64,000 nt of DNA from Syncephalastrum monosporum B8922 (taxonomy: Eukaryota > Mucoromycota > Mucoromycetes > Mucorales > Syncephalastraceae). Location of the stretch: positions 186,001 through 250,000 of the forward strand of contig JNEN01000777.1 in NCBI GenBank assembly GCA_000697355.1. The letters run 5' to 3'. This document shows positions 35,920 through 47,181 of the stretch, in pieces (positions within the stretch are counted from its first letter, which is position 1; each line of letters begins with the position of its first letter). The position numbers and the translations under genes were made by a program. A model generated the notes under the pieces. It made no database searches, was not told the DNA's origin, and worked only from the letters and a program-made list of their open reading frames with translations.

Positions 35920-37687
35920 ATGGCTGCTATTGCTTCACAACTCGCCTCGTGGGTGGCAAAGACAACAGAGGCTACCACCATTCGACTCGGTGAGCTGAAA
36001 ATCACTTCATTAAGCCGTCATTGCGCTCATCGACCCATGTACCACGCTTCATAGCTCGTCCGGCTCCTGCTGGCAACGCGTCTGAGCCACTCGAGTACGA
36101 TTCCTTCCAGCCCACCTTTACTTACCCGATCTTTGGCGAACAAGAGGCCGTCTTTGGCTACAAGGGCCTGTCTATCACTGTAAAGACACGTGCTAGGCCA
36201 CCAGACGAACAGACGCACTCACCTCACCTCACCTCGTTCTAATGTATAGCTTTCGTACACGTCAGGATCGCTCCGTCTCCACCCGCTCATCAAGTCAGAA
36301 GCCGAATTCACCGCCGCCGACGCCGAGAAGAAGGGCATCAAACTTCCTGCCGAGGTCAAGTCAGACGATGTGCGCGGCCTGTTGTTTAAGCACTTGCCTA
36401 AAGGTAGAAGTAGAGGGAGGACGGGTGCTTCTGTTGTATGGATCAGACGCTCATCGTGTGTGTGTCTATGGATATCTATAGACTGGGTCTTGAACACGGA
36501 CGACTTTATCCGATTAGCACAAGAAGACGCAGACCAGTTTCGCCCCATCGGCGAAAAAATCCATGAATACACAAAACAGGACGAAGAAGGCATGGACGAA
36601 CACTATGAAATATACAAAGTAAGCAGCGCGCGCTTTTGTCACACCCTTCACTCACTAATTGTGTAACCCTGTCAGTCTTCCTTTACCAATGAAGCATTTC
36701 GGGCCTATCATGACAGAATGAAGCTGTTTGTTCTGTTTTACATTGAAGGATCGAGTGACATTGAAGACGACGACGAGAAATGGGAGATATACACTGTGTA
36801 AGCAGAGGAACGTCACTAACTTTGGATAATGGCTCATTTCAGCAAATATTAAGATTCAAACGCGAGGGCCATGGTGACCGATCCTGCTACCACTTTGTGG
36901 GTTACTCCACCGTGTATCCTTTCTACTACTGGCCTGAAAATACTCGCATGCGCATCAGCCAATTCCTGATCCTGCCACCTTTCCAAGAACAAGGTCATGG
37001 AAGTGAGTGCCCTTGCCTAAAAGAAGAAAAAAAGAAAAAGGAAAAAGAGAAACGCTCATGAATGACCTCTAGGTGAACTGTACAAAACACTATACCAGAT
37101 ATATGTCACACGGGACGACGTCCAGGAAATAGCAGGTAGAGGGAAGACAGGATAAAATGATTGGCCATATCTCACAAATTCCTGTTTGCCAGTGGAGGAT
37201 CCCAATGATGAGTTCACCGATATGCGCGACAAATGCGACCTGCGCTACCTGCGATCACGCGACGCTTTTCATGGCCTTGCTGCACCAGTGCCTGACGAGA
37301 AGGTCCATGAGTTGTGTCAAAAATACAAACTAACGGAGGCAAGTCCATAGTCACATGGAGGACGCTCTTGTGTTGACTCGTTCTGATTTGTTTGTTTACA
37401 GCGTCAGATGCGACGATGCCTTGAGATGCATCTCCTCTCACAGGTCAACAAACTCCAGCGGCCTGAGTACAGAGCATTTCGTCTCCAGGTCAAGAAGCGA
37501 CTCTATTATCACAACCTGGTAAGCTCCCTCCCTGGACCCCTTGCCCGTCACGCATTGAGATAGCCGTTCAACTGATGACCATTAGGATGCACTGAGGCAA
37601 TTGGACCCTTCGGAACGCAAGGAGAAGTTGGATCTCACATTTGAAAATGTGGTTGATGGGTATCACCGTCTCTTGGAAATAGTCTAG
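35920..37687 (+). CDS. HAT1: type B histone acetyltransferase HAT1
   Basis: Acetylates newly made histone H4 (Lys5 and Lys12) with the Hat2 partner. Ten exons (35920-35989, 36055-36179, 36250-36403, 36482-36618, 36676-36795, 36843-37002, 37073-37135, 37193-37338, 37402-37518, 37586-37687) give 397 residues. The N-terminal domain has FTYPIFGEQEAVFGYKGLSI; the GNAT core has GYSTVYPFYYWPENTRMRIS, then FLILPPFQEQGHGSELY, where QxxGxGxxL binds acetyl-CoA; VEDPNDEFTDMRDKCD follows with the catalytic-site Glu region. Intron 5 uses GTGTAA because the next GT would create a stop, and intron 8 is GC-AG (GCAAGT). The 3' end is 58 bp from the stop of the converging ureF-like gene. Confidence 0.95.
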
Positions 37688-37745
37688 CTTACAGAGATAG
37701 TCGCGCAACAAAAAGAATATCACCTATCTACTATGTACAAATATT

Positions 37746-38521
37746 TTAGCTATTAAAGAGGCGGCTATAGAGCCGGTCGTGCATGCCTTGGCAGACATCC
37801 AGTAATGGGTTGGTTTGACAGCAGTCCTCCATGGTCATGCCTTTGGTCTCCCGAAGGATCTTCTCGATAGGCTCGCGTGACTTGAGGAGCTGCTTTTGTG
37901 CCTCGTAAGGGCCAATGATATTGAGGCGGACGGCGGACGAATAGATGGTGCGGGTGAAGAGATAGAGCCATAAATGGAGCGTGTTTTCTAATCAAGGGCC
38001 AGATAAGATAAGTAGAACGCACACGACCGGACCGGCTTACCCAGATCCACATTCAGGAAGCGGCAGACGAGTCCGAAGCATACCGCAAAATGGCCGTCGA
38101 CTTTGCCTATCCGGATCAGCATCTTCCAACGTTTCATGATATCATTAGGCAGGTTCTCGTCGTTGAAACACTTGAGATACAGCGTGACCATCGCTACCCC
38201 CTGAGCCAACGACGCTCGTCGCGCCACCGTGTTGGCCACCATGACCGCATCGCATATGGCATCACTCTCGGTCAATCGTGCGATTGGATCGGGATCCAAG
38301 AGGGCTTCATAGCCCGCACGGACAAAGCAATTCGTATTGCTCGCAAAGGAATGCGTCGAACTCTCAACAAACTGGACCAGATTCGAGTCAGAAAGAAGAC
38401 CGGCTTGATAGGTGGCTTCGAGACCCGAGGACGCAACGAAACCACCCGTGGGAAGTGCGGAATCCGTGAGAATGTACAGCAGCCAGCTGCTGGTTTCATT
38501 CGACACAAAGGGTAGGTCCAT
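37746..38521 (-). CDS. ureF: urease accessory protein UreF
   Basis: Nickel-insertion accessory protein acting with UreG and UreD on apo-urease in the cytosol. Exons 38521-38041 and 37987-37746 give 240 residues. Family features: WLLYILTDSALPTGGFVAS near the N-terminus, SSGLEATYQAGL, the helical core, then after the intron RLNIIGPYEAQKQLL, QTNPLLDVCQGMHDRLYSRL and a C-terminal FNS. The length fits fungal UreF. The presence of this gene implies a functional urease elsewhere in the genome; no structural urease or other accessory gene is in this window. Confidence 0.93.
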
Positions 38522-39506
38522 GAAAAGTAGAGAGACAGAGAGAGAGAGGGAATTAAGCAGAGTAGGGGGATCGAGAGAAAGTATGAATGGCCAAAAGGGG
38601 CCAATGAAAAATGAAATATACACGTCACGTGACCTCACCTACAAAAAAAGACACACACCGTCTCGTTTCTGCCAGATGTATCTATCTCTTTAAGCTTAAC
38701 ATGCCAGTATCAGCGCTCCACTCCCTTCCAATGTGTCTAATACTCGGTTAAATCCTATAGAACTACGTAACGCATCGTCTTTCGTTGGTGCAAACGCGTG
38801 AGAAAACGACAAAAGTGTGTCGTACACGCCGTGTATCACAAAGGCGCACAATTATACATAATTCCTCATTGTGAGCTATTTCGGCCGAAATATAAGCTAT
38901 TGATTCATGTATATTGATTGTCTTTTGCGTATCACTTATTTTCATAACCGACAGACGCTTGAGTTTTGAAGCAGGGGACGAGTGATGGCCAGCGAAGCAG
39001 GTCTTCTTCAGGCCCCATTCCAGACGATTTGCTCATAATTATAGCGATACAGAGTGACAACCCTCTTTGCCGAAGAATCTGTCACACGCGCGAACTATTC
39101 AAGCAAAGATAGGGCATCTACTTCCTTCAATAAACGGAAAAGAGATCCAGAGCTCCGATACTGTTAGAGTCATGCGGCTGGACGACCAAATAGACCTAAC
39201 TCGCAAACAAGAAAAAGCATTATCAAGGCAGATTTTTCTAGCGAAATGAAACAGATACCAACATACATACAAGCAGCATGTCTCGGTAGTCAACTTGGGC
39301 CAAAAGATATAAGGTACTCTTTCATCTATTGATACAATCTCTAAACTATGTGCGGTGTGTACCGGCACCGATCCACCTCTGAGAGAGTCTTCCTTCCATC
39401 ATCAAATGAAAAACACGTGACCAAAAATCAGCATAAAATTCAAGGCCGCACCCTGGCGGTAAAAAACGTGTCAACGTCTTTTTTAAACTTTTTTGCATAT
39501 ACAAGA
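38522..39506. other. intergenic, no gene seen
   Basis: About 1 kb of AT-rich divergent spacer between ureF (minus) and thioredoxin (plus). No supported open frame. Confidence 0.5.
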
Positions 39507-40115
39507 ATGTTTGGCCTTCGTCACATTGCTCGCCCCGCTGCCCGTGTCGTTCAGCAACGTAAGTTAGAGCGATGCAGTCAAATGAGGCTTCTCAATGGAG
39601 AAAATAGCTTGGATCGGTCGTGCTGCGTTCCATGCTGGCCAGCCCCGTTGGACGGGCAAGACCATCGAGGCGACCGCCCAGAACTTTGACGAGCTTGTCA
39701 CCAAGGCCAATCACCCTGTCCTCGTTGACTTTTATGCCGAGTAAGTGTCACGCGCGTGGCTGTCTTCCGTGTGCCGAGTGACTCAATGCCATTGCAACAG
39801 CTGGTGCGGGCCTTGCAAGATGCTGGGTCCGGTGCTGAGTAAGCTCGTCGAAGCCAACCCCAAGGTCACTTTGGTCAAAATCGACGTGGATAACGCCACC
39901 GACATTGCTCAAAAGTATCAGGTATGTGTGCGGCATAAAACAGAGTTAAAGTTCTATCGTAACATGCATGTGCGCAATCTTCACAGATCAGCGCTCTGCC
40001 TACTGTCAAAGCGTTCCACAACGGCGCAGTCGTCGATCAGTTTGTCGGCATGCTGCCGCCTCCCAAGGTCGAGGCGTTTGTCAAGAAGCAGGCCGAACAT
40101 GCCAAAGCCGATTAA
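39507..40115 (+). CDS. mitochondrial thioredoxin
   Basis: Disulfide reductase, probably the matrix thioredoxin (Trx3-like). Exons 39507-39558, 39608-39740, 39801-39921 and 39987-40115 give 144 residues. The first ~35 residues are Arg/Ala-rich without acidic residues, ending near GRAAFHAGQ, as expected of a presequence. The thioredoxin fold is complete: [20 protein letters not shown] with the WCGPC active site (formed across intron 2), VKIDVDNATDIAQKYQ, then the cis-proline loop ISALPTVKAF after intron 3. It ends KKQAEHAKAD. Confidence 0.96.
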
Positions 40116-40538
40116 ATCTTGTATTCATCCTGTGGTATCTTGTAAAGACTCTTTTAAACCGTTTTTTTTTACTGCGATTTAATCGTTCAAAATATATATG
40201 TGAATGGGTGGGTGAAGAGGGCATAGGGTGCGCATATACAAATTAGTGTGAGTGTGAATGTGTGTGTGTGTGTGTGTGTGTGCGATAGAAAGGGGAAGCG
40301 GGGCAAAAGGGGAAGAGGGGAAGAGCAGAAAAAAAGGGAGCAGCGATGCAAGTTGCCTTCAAAAAAAAGTTCGAGAAAGAGATTATATAAAGAAAAAAGG
40401 TACGACGAAAAAGAAAATGCAAGATGAGGATGAATACATAGCAAACATAATGTCGAATAGAAAGAATAAAACTGAAAAAAGAGAACGAGGTGAGAAAAGG
40501 GAGAAAAGAAAAAGGCAAAAAGAACAGAATGCTGGTGA
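40116..40538. other. convergent spacer with microsatellite
   Basis: Lies between thioredoxin and the bHLH gene stop. Includes (TG)12 and a purine-rich tract (about 40285-40525). No gene supported. Confidence 0.5.
40259..40282. repeat. (TG)12 microsatellite
   Basis: Twelve perfect TG units in the 3' flank of the thioredoxin gene. Confidence 0.95.
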
Positions 40539-41917
40539 CTACATCGAGTTGATGTGATACATTTTCTCGAGTGCTTGTTTTTGCAACACGTTCTCTTGAA
40601 ACCTATTCCATCACGTCAGTCCACCGTAGTGTAGCAGCCGTCGAAGAAAAGAAAGAAAATGAACTTACTTGCGTAGCTGCTCGTTTTCGGCTACAAGGCG
40701 CTCTAACTCGGCTAGTATGGACATTTGGGTGCTTTTCAAATGCTGGATATGCTGCACAGCTGTCAAACACAGAACATGCATTTTCGTTAGTAACAATGTT
40801 AATGACTATGAAAAAAAAAAAAGAGAGAGAGAGAGAGCGAAGAGCTTACTTCGATGTAACAAGGCGACTTTGCTCATCTTTTTGTTTAAACAGCTGGGCA
40901 ATTCATTCCGCAGGTCCTCAAAACCGTCCTTGATCTGAGCGCGACGCTTTTGCTCGGACTGGATATGGATCTGGCGACGCATCTCCGAGTTTGACATTTT
41001 GTTCTCGTCAGCCGACGTCGGGGAAGGGGTAGGCGCACCATGATGGTTGTAGTCCCACTCGTCGACAGAGTCCATCATGTCCTGATGGCTGCGTTTCTTT
41101 CGACCATGGCTTTCGTTCGCGTTGGGTGCTGTGCTCGACTCGTAGGATTCCTTTGAATATTGCAAGAACTCGGGCAAAAACGCGTCCGGCAATGGATTAT
41201 TACTCTCCTGCAGCATCAGCGCAGGATGTGCGTTGCTGCTGCTGTTCGCTGGATGCTGGGAAAAGTGCTGGGACGAAGAGGAGGAGGCGGAAGGGGATGG
41301 TGAAGAGCTCGTGGGGGAGGTCGGGGTGCACGGGAAAGGATGAATATTGGGCGCAACAGCCAGAGGTGCAGGAGACGTGCAGTACGGCAAGCTGGCATCG
41401 ACTGGGGTGTCACAAGCATAGGGCGATCGAGGTGTCAGCTGGTAGGCCATCTCGGGTATCAGTTGCTCAGCAAAGTCCATCCCCATGTTATGTGGCTGTG
41501 CGTTTTGGCCTGAGCGAGACGCGTCATCGACGACGGCAGCACCTGAAGTAACGGGGTTATGCGTGGGGGTCGGATACGCCAGCGCGTCTCCACTGGCTGC
41601 TCGTAATAAAAGAGATGTGGATAAGGTTTACTGTCATCTAAATTATTTCTGCTATGGTTTTCCTCTTTATTCTTACTGGGATACATGACAGCTTCACACT
41701 TAAATGCGTCGTCGTAGTTTCCGGTCGTGTCGGTGGTGGGTAAAAAGAACTTGGCGTCAGTAGGTGTAGAGGCGGAAGCATTAGGGTGGATGGAGTTGTG
41801 GACGGAGGTATTAATGGTATTGGTACTTGTACTGGTACTGATATTGGTAGTGGTATTGATATTGGTGTTGGTGTTGGTGTTGGTAATGGCGGTGGTGACT
41901 GTGGGAGTAAAGTTCAT
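40539..41917 (-). CDS. bHLH-leucine-zipper transcription factor
   Basis: DNA-binding transcription factor expected to bind an E-box as a dimer. Exons in transcription order 41917-41677, 41596-40850, 40759-40669 and 40602-40539 give 380 residues. The N-terminus is a Thr/Asn/Ser repeat (about residues 8-45) encoded by an imperfect trinucleotide repeat, followed by a long Pro/Ser-rich region. The bHLH lies near residues 285-345: basic region RRQIHIQSEQKRRAQIKDGF (H, E and RR in the positions that read CAxxTG), helix 1 FEDLRNELP, loop, and helix 2 KVALLHRTVQHIQHL. A leucine zipper follows (LAELERLVAENEQLRK). Helix 2 is split by an intron that contains a CT-rich tract. The target genes are unknown. 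Confidence 0.92.
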
Positions 41918-43553
41918 CGCGTATTTGCAAGGAAAAACAGGGGAATTAGTGGTAGGAAAGGGTTATTGACAAGAAGTTTGAATATCTGTAAACGAATGCG
42001 AGAATGTTAAATAAACGAAGGTATCCAAAGGAAAGGTTGGACGTGTGCTAATCGAAAAGGGAAGTGAAGGAAGTAAGAGGAGAAAGAAAGAGAGAGAGAA
42101 AGAAGGGGAAACGAGAGGAAAGCTAAAGGTGCACCAAGTCCGATTCAACAAAGTCGTGTGTGTATGTCAGTGTAGATAGGTCAAGCAAATGTAGATATCA
42201 GTGTGTGCGTGTGAATGTACGAAAGACAGAGGGGCCGAAGGAGAGGGGGTTATTCCATGATGGGGAGACAAGCGATCGTGTGTGTATAACTGTGTATTAG
42301 ATTAGCAAGCGCTAAAAAAATTATCTCTTACTCTACTCACCGCTGCCGTGTCAGTCAGTGACACAGTGACGTGCCTGCATGCATGGTCTTTCTACTATCG
42401 TATCTTGTTTTGTTGCCGACTATGGTCATGCAGGCCGAAAACGCAGAACCCCCACCAGGCACCCCCTTTTTCGTGCGCTTTTAATGGCGTCTTGCGTCTG
42501 CCTGGATGCTTTTCGGGCGGAAATCGGGTCACGGGGCCAACCGAAATCAAACACATACATTCGATCCTCTCTTTAGCTGAAACATAACTGTCAACTGAAT
42601 GTAACCGTTTTACTGTGAATACGGGTCTTTGTTATGTTTGCAAAACGGAAAAGATTCCATCATACTGTTACAAAATCATCGATGGCGATATACTGATTAA
42701 GGTTGTTGGCAGTATGTAGGTGTATGTGTGTATGTGTGTATGTGTGTGTGCGTGTGTGTGTAGTCCTTCATGTATGTCCTCTTTTTTTTTTTTAGCCAAA
42801 ATGCATCATACAGATAATATGCTGGCCATTTGCACGACCCCGTACACATCAACTCGCGTATCACACGTCTTTGTGCTGAACTTATACATTCTAAGATGGT
42901 ACGTCTGGGATATTAAAGGTTACGGTGTGCCATGAACGTTTAACCTTTTTTCACGCACATCTTCCGAACCCGCACCTCTTGTTTTCTTAAGATTGATTGA
43001 TCCCGTCCGAGAAAAAACAAGGAGACAGGACACTAAAAGACATAAGTAGGTGATGTATATAAGAGGAAGATCAGTCATGAGTGCAACCAAAGATAAAAAG
43101 GAACAGAGATTGTACACATATATATTCTGGTGCTTTAATATTGTGTGCCTCTGACTCCTGCTGCTGGTGACGCGGTCCCTGCCCTGGCGTGATGGCGTGC
43201 TCAATCCTCACTAATTTTTTGCTTTTGGGTTATTGATGTGTACCTGCTTGGCTGTTGTTTGTGTTAATGTTGTTGTTGTTGTTGGTTGCTGCTCCGCGTT
43301 TTGCAGATACCCAGAGTCAATATTTATGCTTTGCCACTTACCAATCCGCTTTTTTCGTTTTAGTATGTGGTCATGCATTACCTCCAAAATATGGCTCCTG
43401 TTTTGCTCTTGCGCAGACTACCAAAAACTACACACCGAGATTCCCATTGACTCACTATTAGGGAACGAACTGCTTCTCTTTTGCGCTCACATGCGTGTTA
43501 TATTATCATCATGTTGAAATGAAAATTAAGGAGAAAAGTGTTTCAAAAGTGGA
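41918..43553. other. bHLH upstream region, no gene accepted
   Basis: 1.6 kb, containing a purine-rich tract at 42055-42125 and TG-rich sequence at 42718-42762. A signal-like open frame at about 43267-43470 has no supporting splicing or family and was not called. Confidence 0.45.
42718..42762. repeat. TG/TA-rich imperfect repeat
   Basis: Repeated GTGTATGTGTGT-type units, about 0.8 kb upstream of the bHLH start. Confidence 0.85.
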
Positions 43554-44154
43554 TTAGGGTCTGGAAACTCTAGCCACGTTTGGACCCAGGGAGACGAGGC
43601 CGTCGCAAAAGCACGCATCTCGCATTCTGGTATGCCTTCAATGACAAGACGTACGTACGCAAAGGAATCGTATATGATGATATGCCACCACCTTACGTAG
43701 CCCGTCTTTGATACGCTAACAGCAGGAGAAGTCCAAGCGCCGCTCCTCGCAACAGAGCGCCCACAAACGGATGCGCATTTGAACATACATCCCAAAGAAG
43801 CAGAAACCTAATAAAAGAAAGGGTCCAAATGCAGCAAAGATGGGTTATTTCTAAGCATCTTCTTTACAAGTAGTCGCGTGGCAGGTCAAACTGGAATAGA
43901 AAAAAAAAGTAATATGAAATTTCGCTCGAGGAAGCTACAGTATTTGGATGCTATGTGGATGAGCTGGCGGAAGACGGAGACAGGTTCGGTTATGCAGGGA
44001 CTGAGTCGTGAACTCGCAGGACGAGTTCATCAATGCGTCGATGTGTGTCTGGGTACTCGCTCCGTCGGCGCGCTCTTTTGTCGTGGGGGCCGAGGATCAC
44101 ACCTCGACCGGGGAAAGAAGAGAGTGAGTAGAGTGAGCGTAGTACCGTATCCAT
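43554..44154 (-). CDS. small membrane protein of unknown family
   Basis: Recovered by manual splicing: exons 44154-44002, 43890-43868, 43807-43697 and 43635-43554 join with consistent phases to 122 residues. The N-terminal half is Arg-rich (GPHDKRARRRSEYPD, then HRRIDELVLRVHDS). A 23-nt microexon (FDLPRDY plus two bases) leads into hydrophobic sequence LFLLLWDVCSNAHPFVGALL and RGAALGLLLLLAYQRR, probably one or two membrane helices. The tail has CFCDG and ends VSRP. The donor after HDS (GTCCCT) is weak; an earlier donor after VLR would shorten the protein by four residues. No family recognised. It shares a 307-bp divergent region with the bL22m gene. Confidence 0.5.
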
Positions 44155-44461
44155 AAGAAAAAAGCATCACCCCCTTTCTTTCTGATCTCTTCCTATCTTG
44201 CCTCTCTCTCGTCCTCTGTGCATGCTCAACCCATCACCCCGCTTGCATGCATTAGTACGATCTCTTTTTGACAGGTCTCAACCACCCCCCCCTCTTTCCG
44301 TCCAGCTTATATGGATATCCAGTGGCAGAATGGGGAAGCATGACCAGGGCCACAAGCCACCCAGCCATTGGCTCCTTGGGTCTTCCTGTCATGAATTATT
44401 CCCTCAGTACGATATCAGACACAAAAAGACAACTCGCGCCGTAAATAACCATTAATCACTC
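44155..44461. promoter_or_regulatory. divergent promoter region
   Basis: 307 bp between the small membrane protein (minus) and bL22m (plus). CT-rich on the plus strand around 44175-44220. No clear TATA box. Confidence 0.4.
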
Positions 44462-45262
44462 ATGTCATTAGCATCTTTGGGCTCTACACTGCGGACATGC
44501 ATGCGTCCTTCCGCTTTGGGCGCATGGGCCCCGGCCAGGTACACGCTCCTCCACGATCGTTTGAGAGCATCCACCCACCTTCCTTTCCACCATAGACACA
44601 TTGCTTCCTCTGCCAAACAGCACGCAGACCAGCCTGAACGCCCCGACATTGGCGCCTCTTCTCTCTTTGACAATGTGAAGCTCGAAGCCGAGCAAGCACC
44701 CACCGGCGAGCAAGGAAAAGCCAAAGACACAACGGTACTTACTAGACAATGCACCCTGCACACACAGAGAGAGAGATACGAATGCGGATACCAACACTTC
44801 ATTATTGTTACTGTCATGTAGTACCAATGGGCCTCGGCCAACTTCAAGGCCAGTCCACGCAAGCTCAACCTGCTCGCACGACAGATCCGCAACTTGCCCG
44901 TCGACGAAGCCATCCGCCAAATGGAATTCTCGCCGAAGCGGATGGCGCACAAGGTGCTCCACAATCTGGCGTTTGCACGCAAGAACGCGCGCGAGCAAAA
45001 GGGCTTTGAAAACCTGGTGGTCGAGCAAGCCTGGGTGGGCAAGGGCCAGTACATCAAGCGCATCATGCCCCACGGCCGTGGCCAGTTTGGTATCATGCAC
45101 CGCAAGTCGGCACACATCAAGTTCTTGCTGCGGGAAAAGACGGAGACGCCAAAAGACGATGACCGACGAAACATCCGGGGCTGGAAGCAGACCAAGAAGA
45201 CGTGGACGCCACTCAAGGAGGACAAACCCATCTACAATGCCAAGAGCTTTTATAACTGGTAA
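44462..45262 (+). CDS. mitochondrial ribosomal protein bL22m
   Basis: Large-subunit mitoribosomal protein lining the exit tunnel. Exons 44462-44734 and 44822-45262 give 237 residues. A long Arg/His/Ser-rich presequence (about 55 residues) precedes the L22 domain: ASANFKASPRKLNLLARQIR, LPVDEAIRQMEFSPKRMAHK, NLAFARKNAREQKGFENLVV, QAWVGKGQYIKRIMPHGRG and GIMHRKSAHIKF. The C-terminal extension (KQTKKTWTPLKED, ending SFYNW) is typical of fungal mitochondrial forms. Confidence 0.94.
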
Positions 45263-45308
45263 ATAGACCCCACACCCAATTGCATATAGTAAAAAAGAAG
45301 AAAAAAAA

Positions 45309-45330
45309 AGAAAAAAAAAAAAAAAAAAAG
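45309..45330. repeat. poly(A) tract
   Basis: Almost pure A run in the 3' flank of bL22m, between two converging genes. Confidence 0.9.
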
Positions 45331-45437
45331 AGCACAGCGGGGGTGGATATGTTTTGTTCCTGTATATATGTGTATATGTACGCTCGTAGAAGACACTACG
45401 CCACAGAGAGTGAGAGAGAGACAGACAGACAGGAAGT

Positions 45438-46803
45438 CTAGTTCTTCTTGGTGGTGGTCTTCTTGCCACGACGACGGCGTCTCGGCTTGTCTTGGTCTTC
45501 ATCCACCGCAACGTAGCCCTCCTCCTCCTCGTCGTCCTCTTCGTCGTCGTCCTCCTGAGGCGGCTGCGCCTCCGCCTCTTCGCTAATCTTACCAAGCTGC
45601 TTCTTGTCCTTCTTGTCCTTCTTGCCGCTCTTCTTCTTCGCCTGCTCCTCCTCGTCGTCCTCCTCGCTCGTGTACGCGAACGCCTCTTTGAACTCGCCAC
45701 GCACCGCAGCCGTGATCAGGACGGACAGGATGCAGGCCGGCGAGAGGTAGAGGAGAGCGGGCTGGGCAGCCTTGAAAAAGTGCATGACGCCCATCGTGGT
45801 GGCGAGACCCAGGACATAGGCGGTCAGACACGCGTTAAAGTAGGGCTTGGCAAAGTCGGTGGAGCGGAACTCGCCCTCGGGACGGCGCTGCCAGGCCATG
45901 TGGCGGTCGAAGCGGAGGCAGAGCGCGACAAAGATGCCCGGGATCACAATGTCACCCAGACCCAACATGGTGTGCATCATCTCCTCGTGGCCGGTGATAT
46001 AGGCAATGAAGTTGCGCGGGAACACGACCTTGATGGGCGCGTCAAAGCTCTTGGCAACCGTGACCATGACCTCCGTGCCAAAGACCCAAAAGATGTCGTA
46101 AAAGAACAAACCGCTGAGGAGGATCATGCCGGTCTTGAACGAGTCAAGCGACAGGAGCTGGACGGCGTTGATGGAGAACGAGATGCCAAAGACGTTGGAC
46201 GCGATCCAGTTCTTGGTCAGGCCATAGTACACTGTCAGCACAAGCGAGGCAGCCAGGAGGATAAAGTGAATGATGGTGAAGCTAATGTGCGAAATGCCTG
46301 CGCGTAGGGTGGATAAGTACGGGTGAGTACAAGCACAAAACGACGCGTGCCATTGACTTACGTTTGCCTTGGCGGCTGAGGGTGATGCGGTACTTGTCGA
46401 CGCGGTTGACCAGGAGCGACGAGGGGATGACTTGCCTGGCGAGCATCAGACCCGTCTTGGCCACAGCGGCACAGCCCATCACCGAAAAGTAGGTGGTGAT
46501 CAAGTAGTTGATATAAATGGTGTCGAGGTACCGGAACAACAGGTACAGCGAAAACAAGACCACAGAGCCAAAGACCGGAAACATCCACGCGTCGCCCGAG
46601 GACAGCGTCTCGGACACAGACTCATCCTCATCCTCGGAATCCTCCAGGGGCGAATCGCTCTTCTTGCGCTTCTGGGCATTGGCAGGGGGCTTCATGCCTT
46701 TCAAGGAGGCCAGTGAACCGACGTAGATGGGCACGGTGGCCATGGTCATGAGCGCGCCATACGCCACGAAGAGCTCAGTATCGTCCACCTTCACGTCACT
46801 CAT
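45438..46803 (-). CDS. signal peptide peptidase (SPP-type intramembrane aspartyl protease)
   Basis: Multi-pass ER protease that cleaves signal peptides within the membrane. Exons 46803-46362 and 46297-45438 give 433 residues. Catalytic motifs are intact: FFYDIFWVFGTEVMVTVAK (YD), HTMLGLGDIVIPGIFVALC (GLGD) and QPALLYLSPACI (PAL). About nine hydrophobic helices are visible. A cytosolic loop with acidic Ser/Glu sequence lies after the first helix. The C-terminal tail is long, acidic then basic, ending in RRRRRGKKTTTKKN. This suggests the Lys-rich ER-retrieval type of end, although it is not a strict KKxx. ATG chosen at MSDVKVDD. Confidence 0.96.
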
Positions 46804-47181
46804 CACGTATAAAAAGCGCTGGTGAAAAAGGGAGAGTCAAGGGAGGGGGTGAAGAAATAAAAGAAAAAAGTGACAACGTCTCTCCTTCTCTACATTAATT
46901 TCGTTTGCATAACGCCATGTTATTGGCCCACGTACATACACACACACAGAAGACATAGCCACGTTCATATCCAGCTGCGCCTCCTCCTTTTTACTTTTTT
47001 TTTCCACTGAATCAGCAAACACTGTATACCATGGTAATTATTATCCATTTTTTATTTTTGAGAAGAGAAAAGAGCTAGAATCTTTTGGTTTGGGGGGGGA
47101 TCCGTGTGATTAAATGGAGTCAAAAGGAAGAATTACGATGCGATATACAAAAGTCGAAATAAAAGTACCAGAAAAGAAGGA
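46804..47181. other. SPP upstream region
   Basis: 378 bp upstream of SPP and downstream of the RGS gene, both on the minus strand. T-rich, no gene. Confidence 0.5.

Noticed and set aside
43267..43470. Open frame beginning MLLLLLVAAPRFA, like a signal peptide
   Set aside because: The leucine run comes from a TTG repeat; several acceptor-like sites interrupt it and no family is visible.
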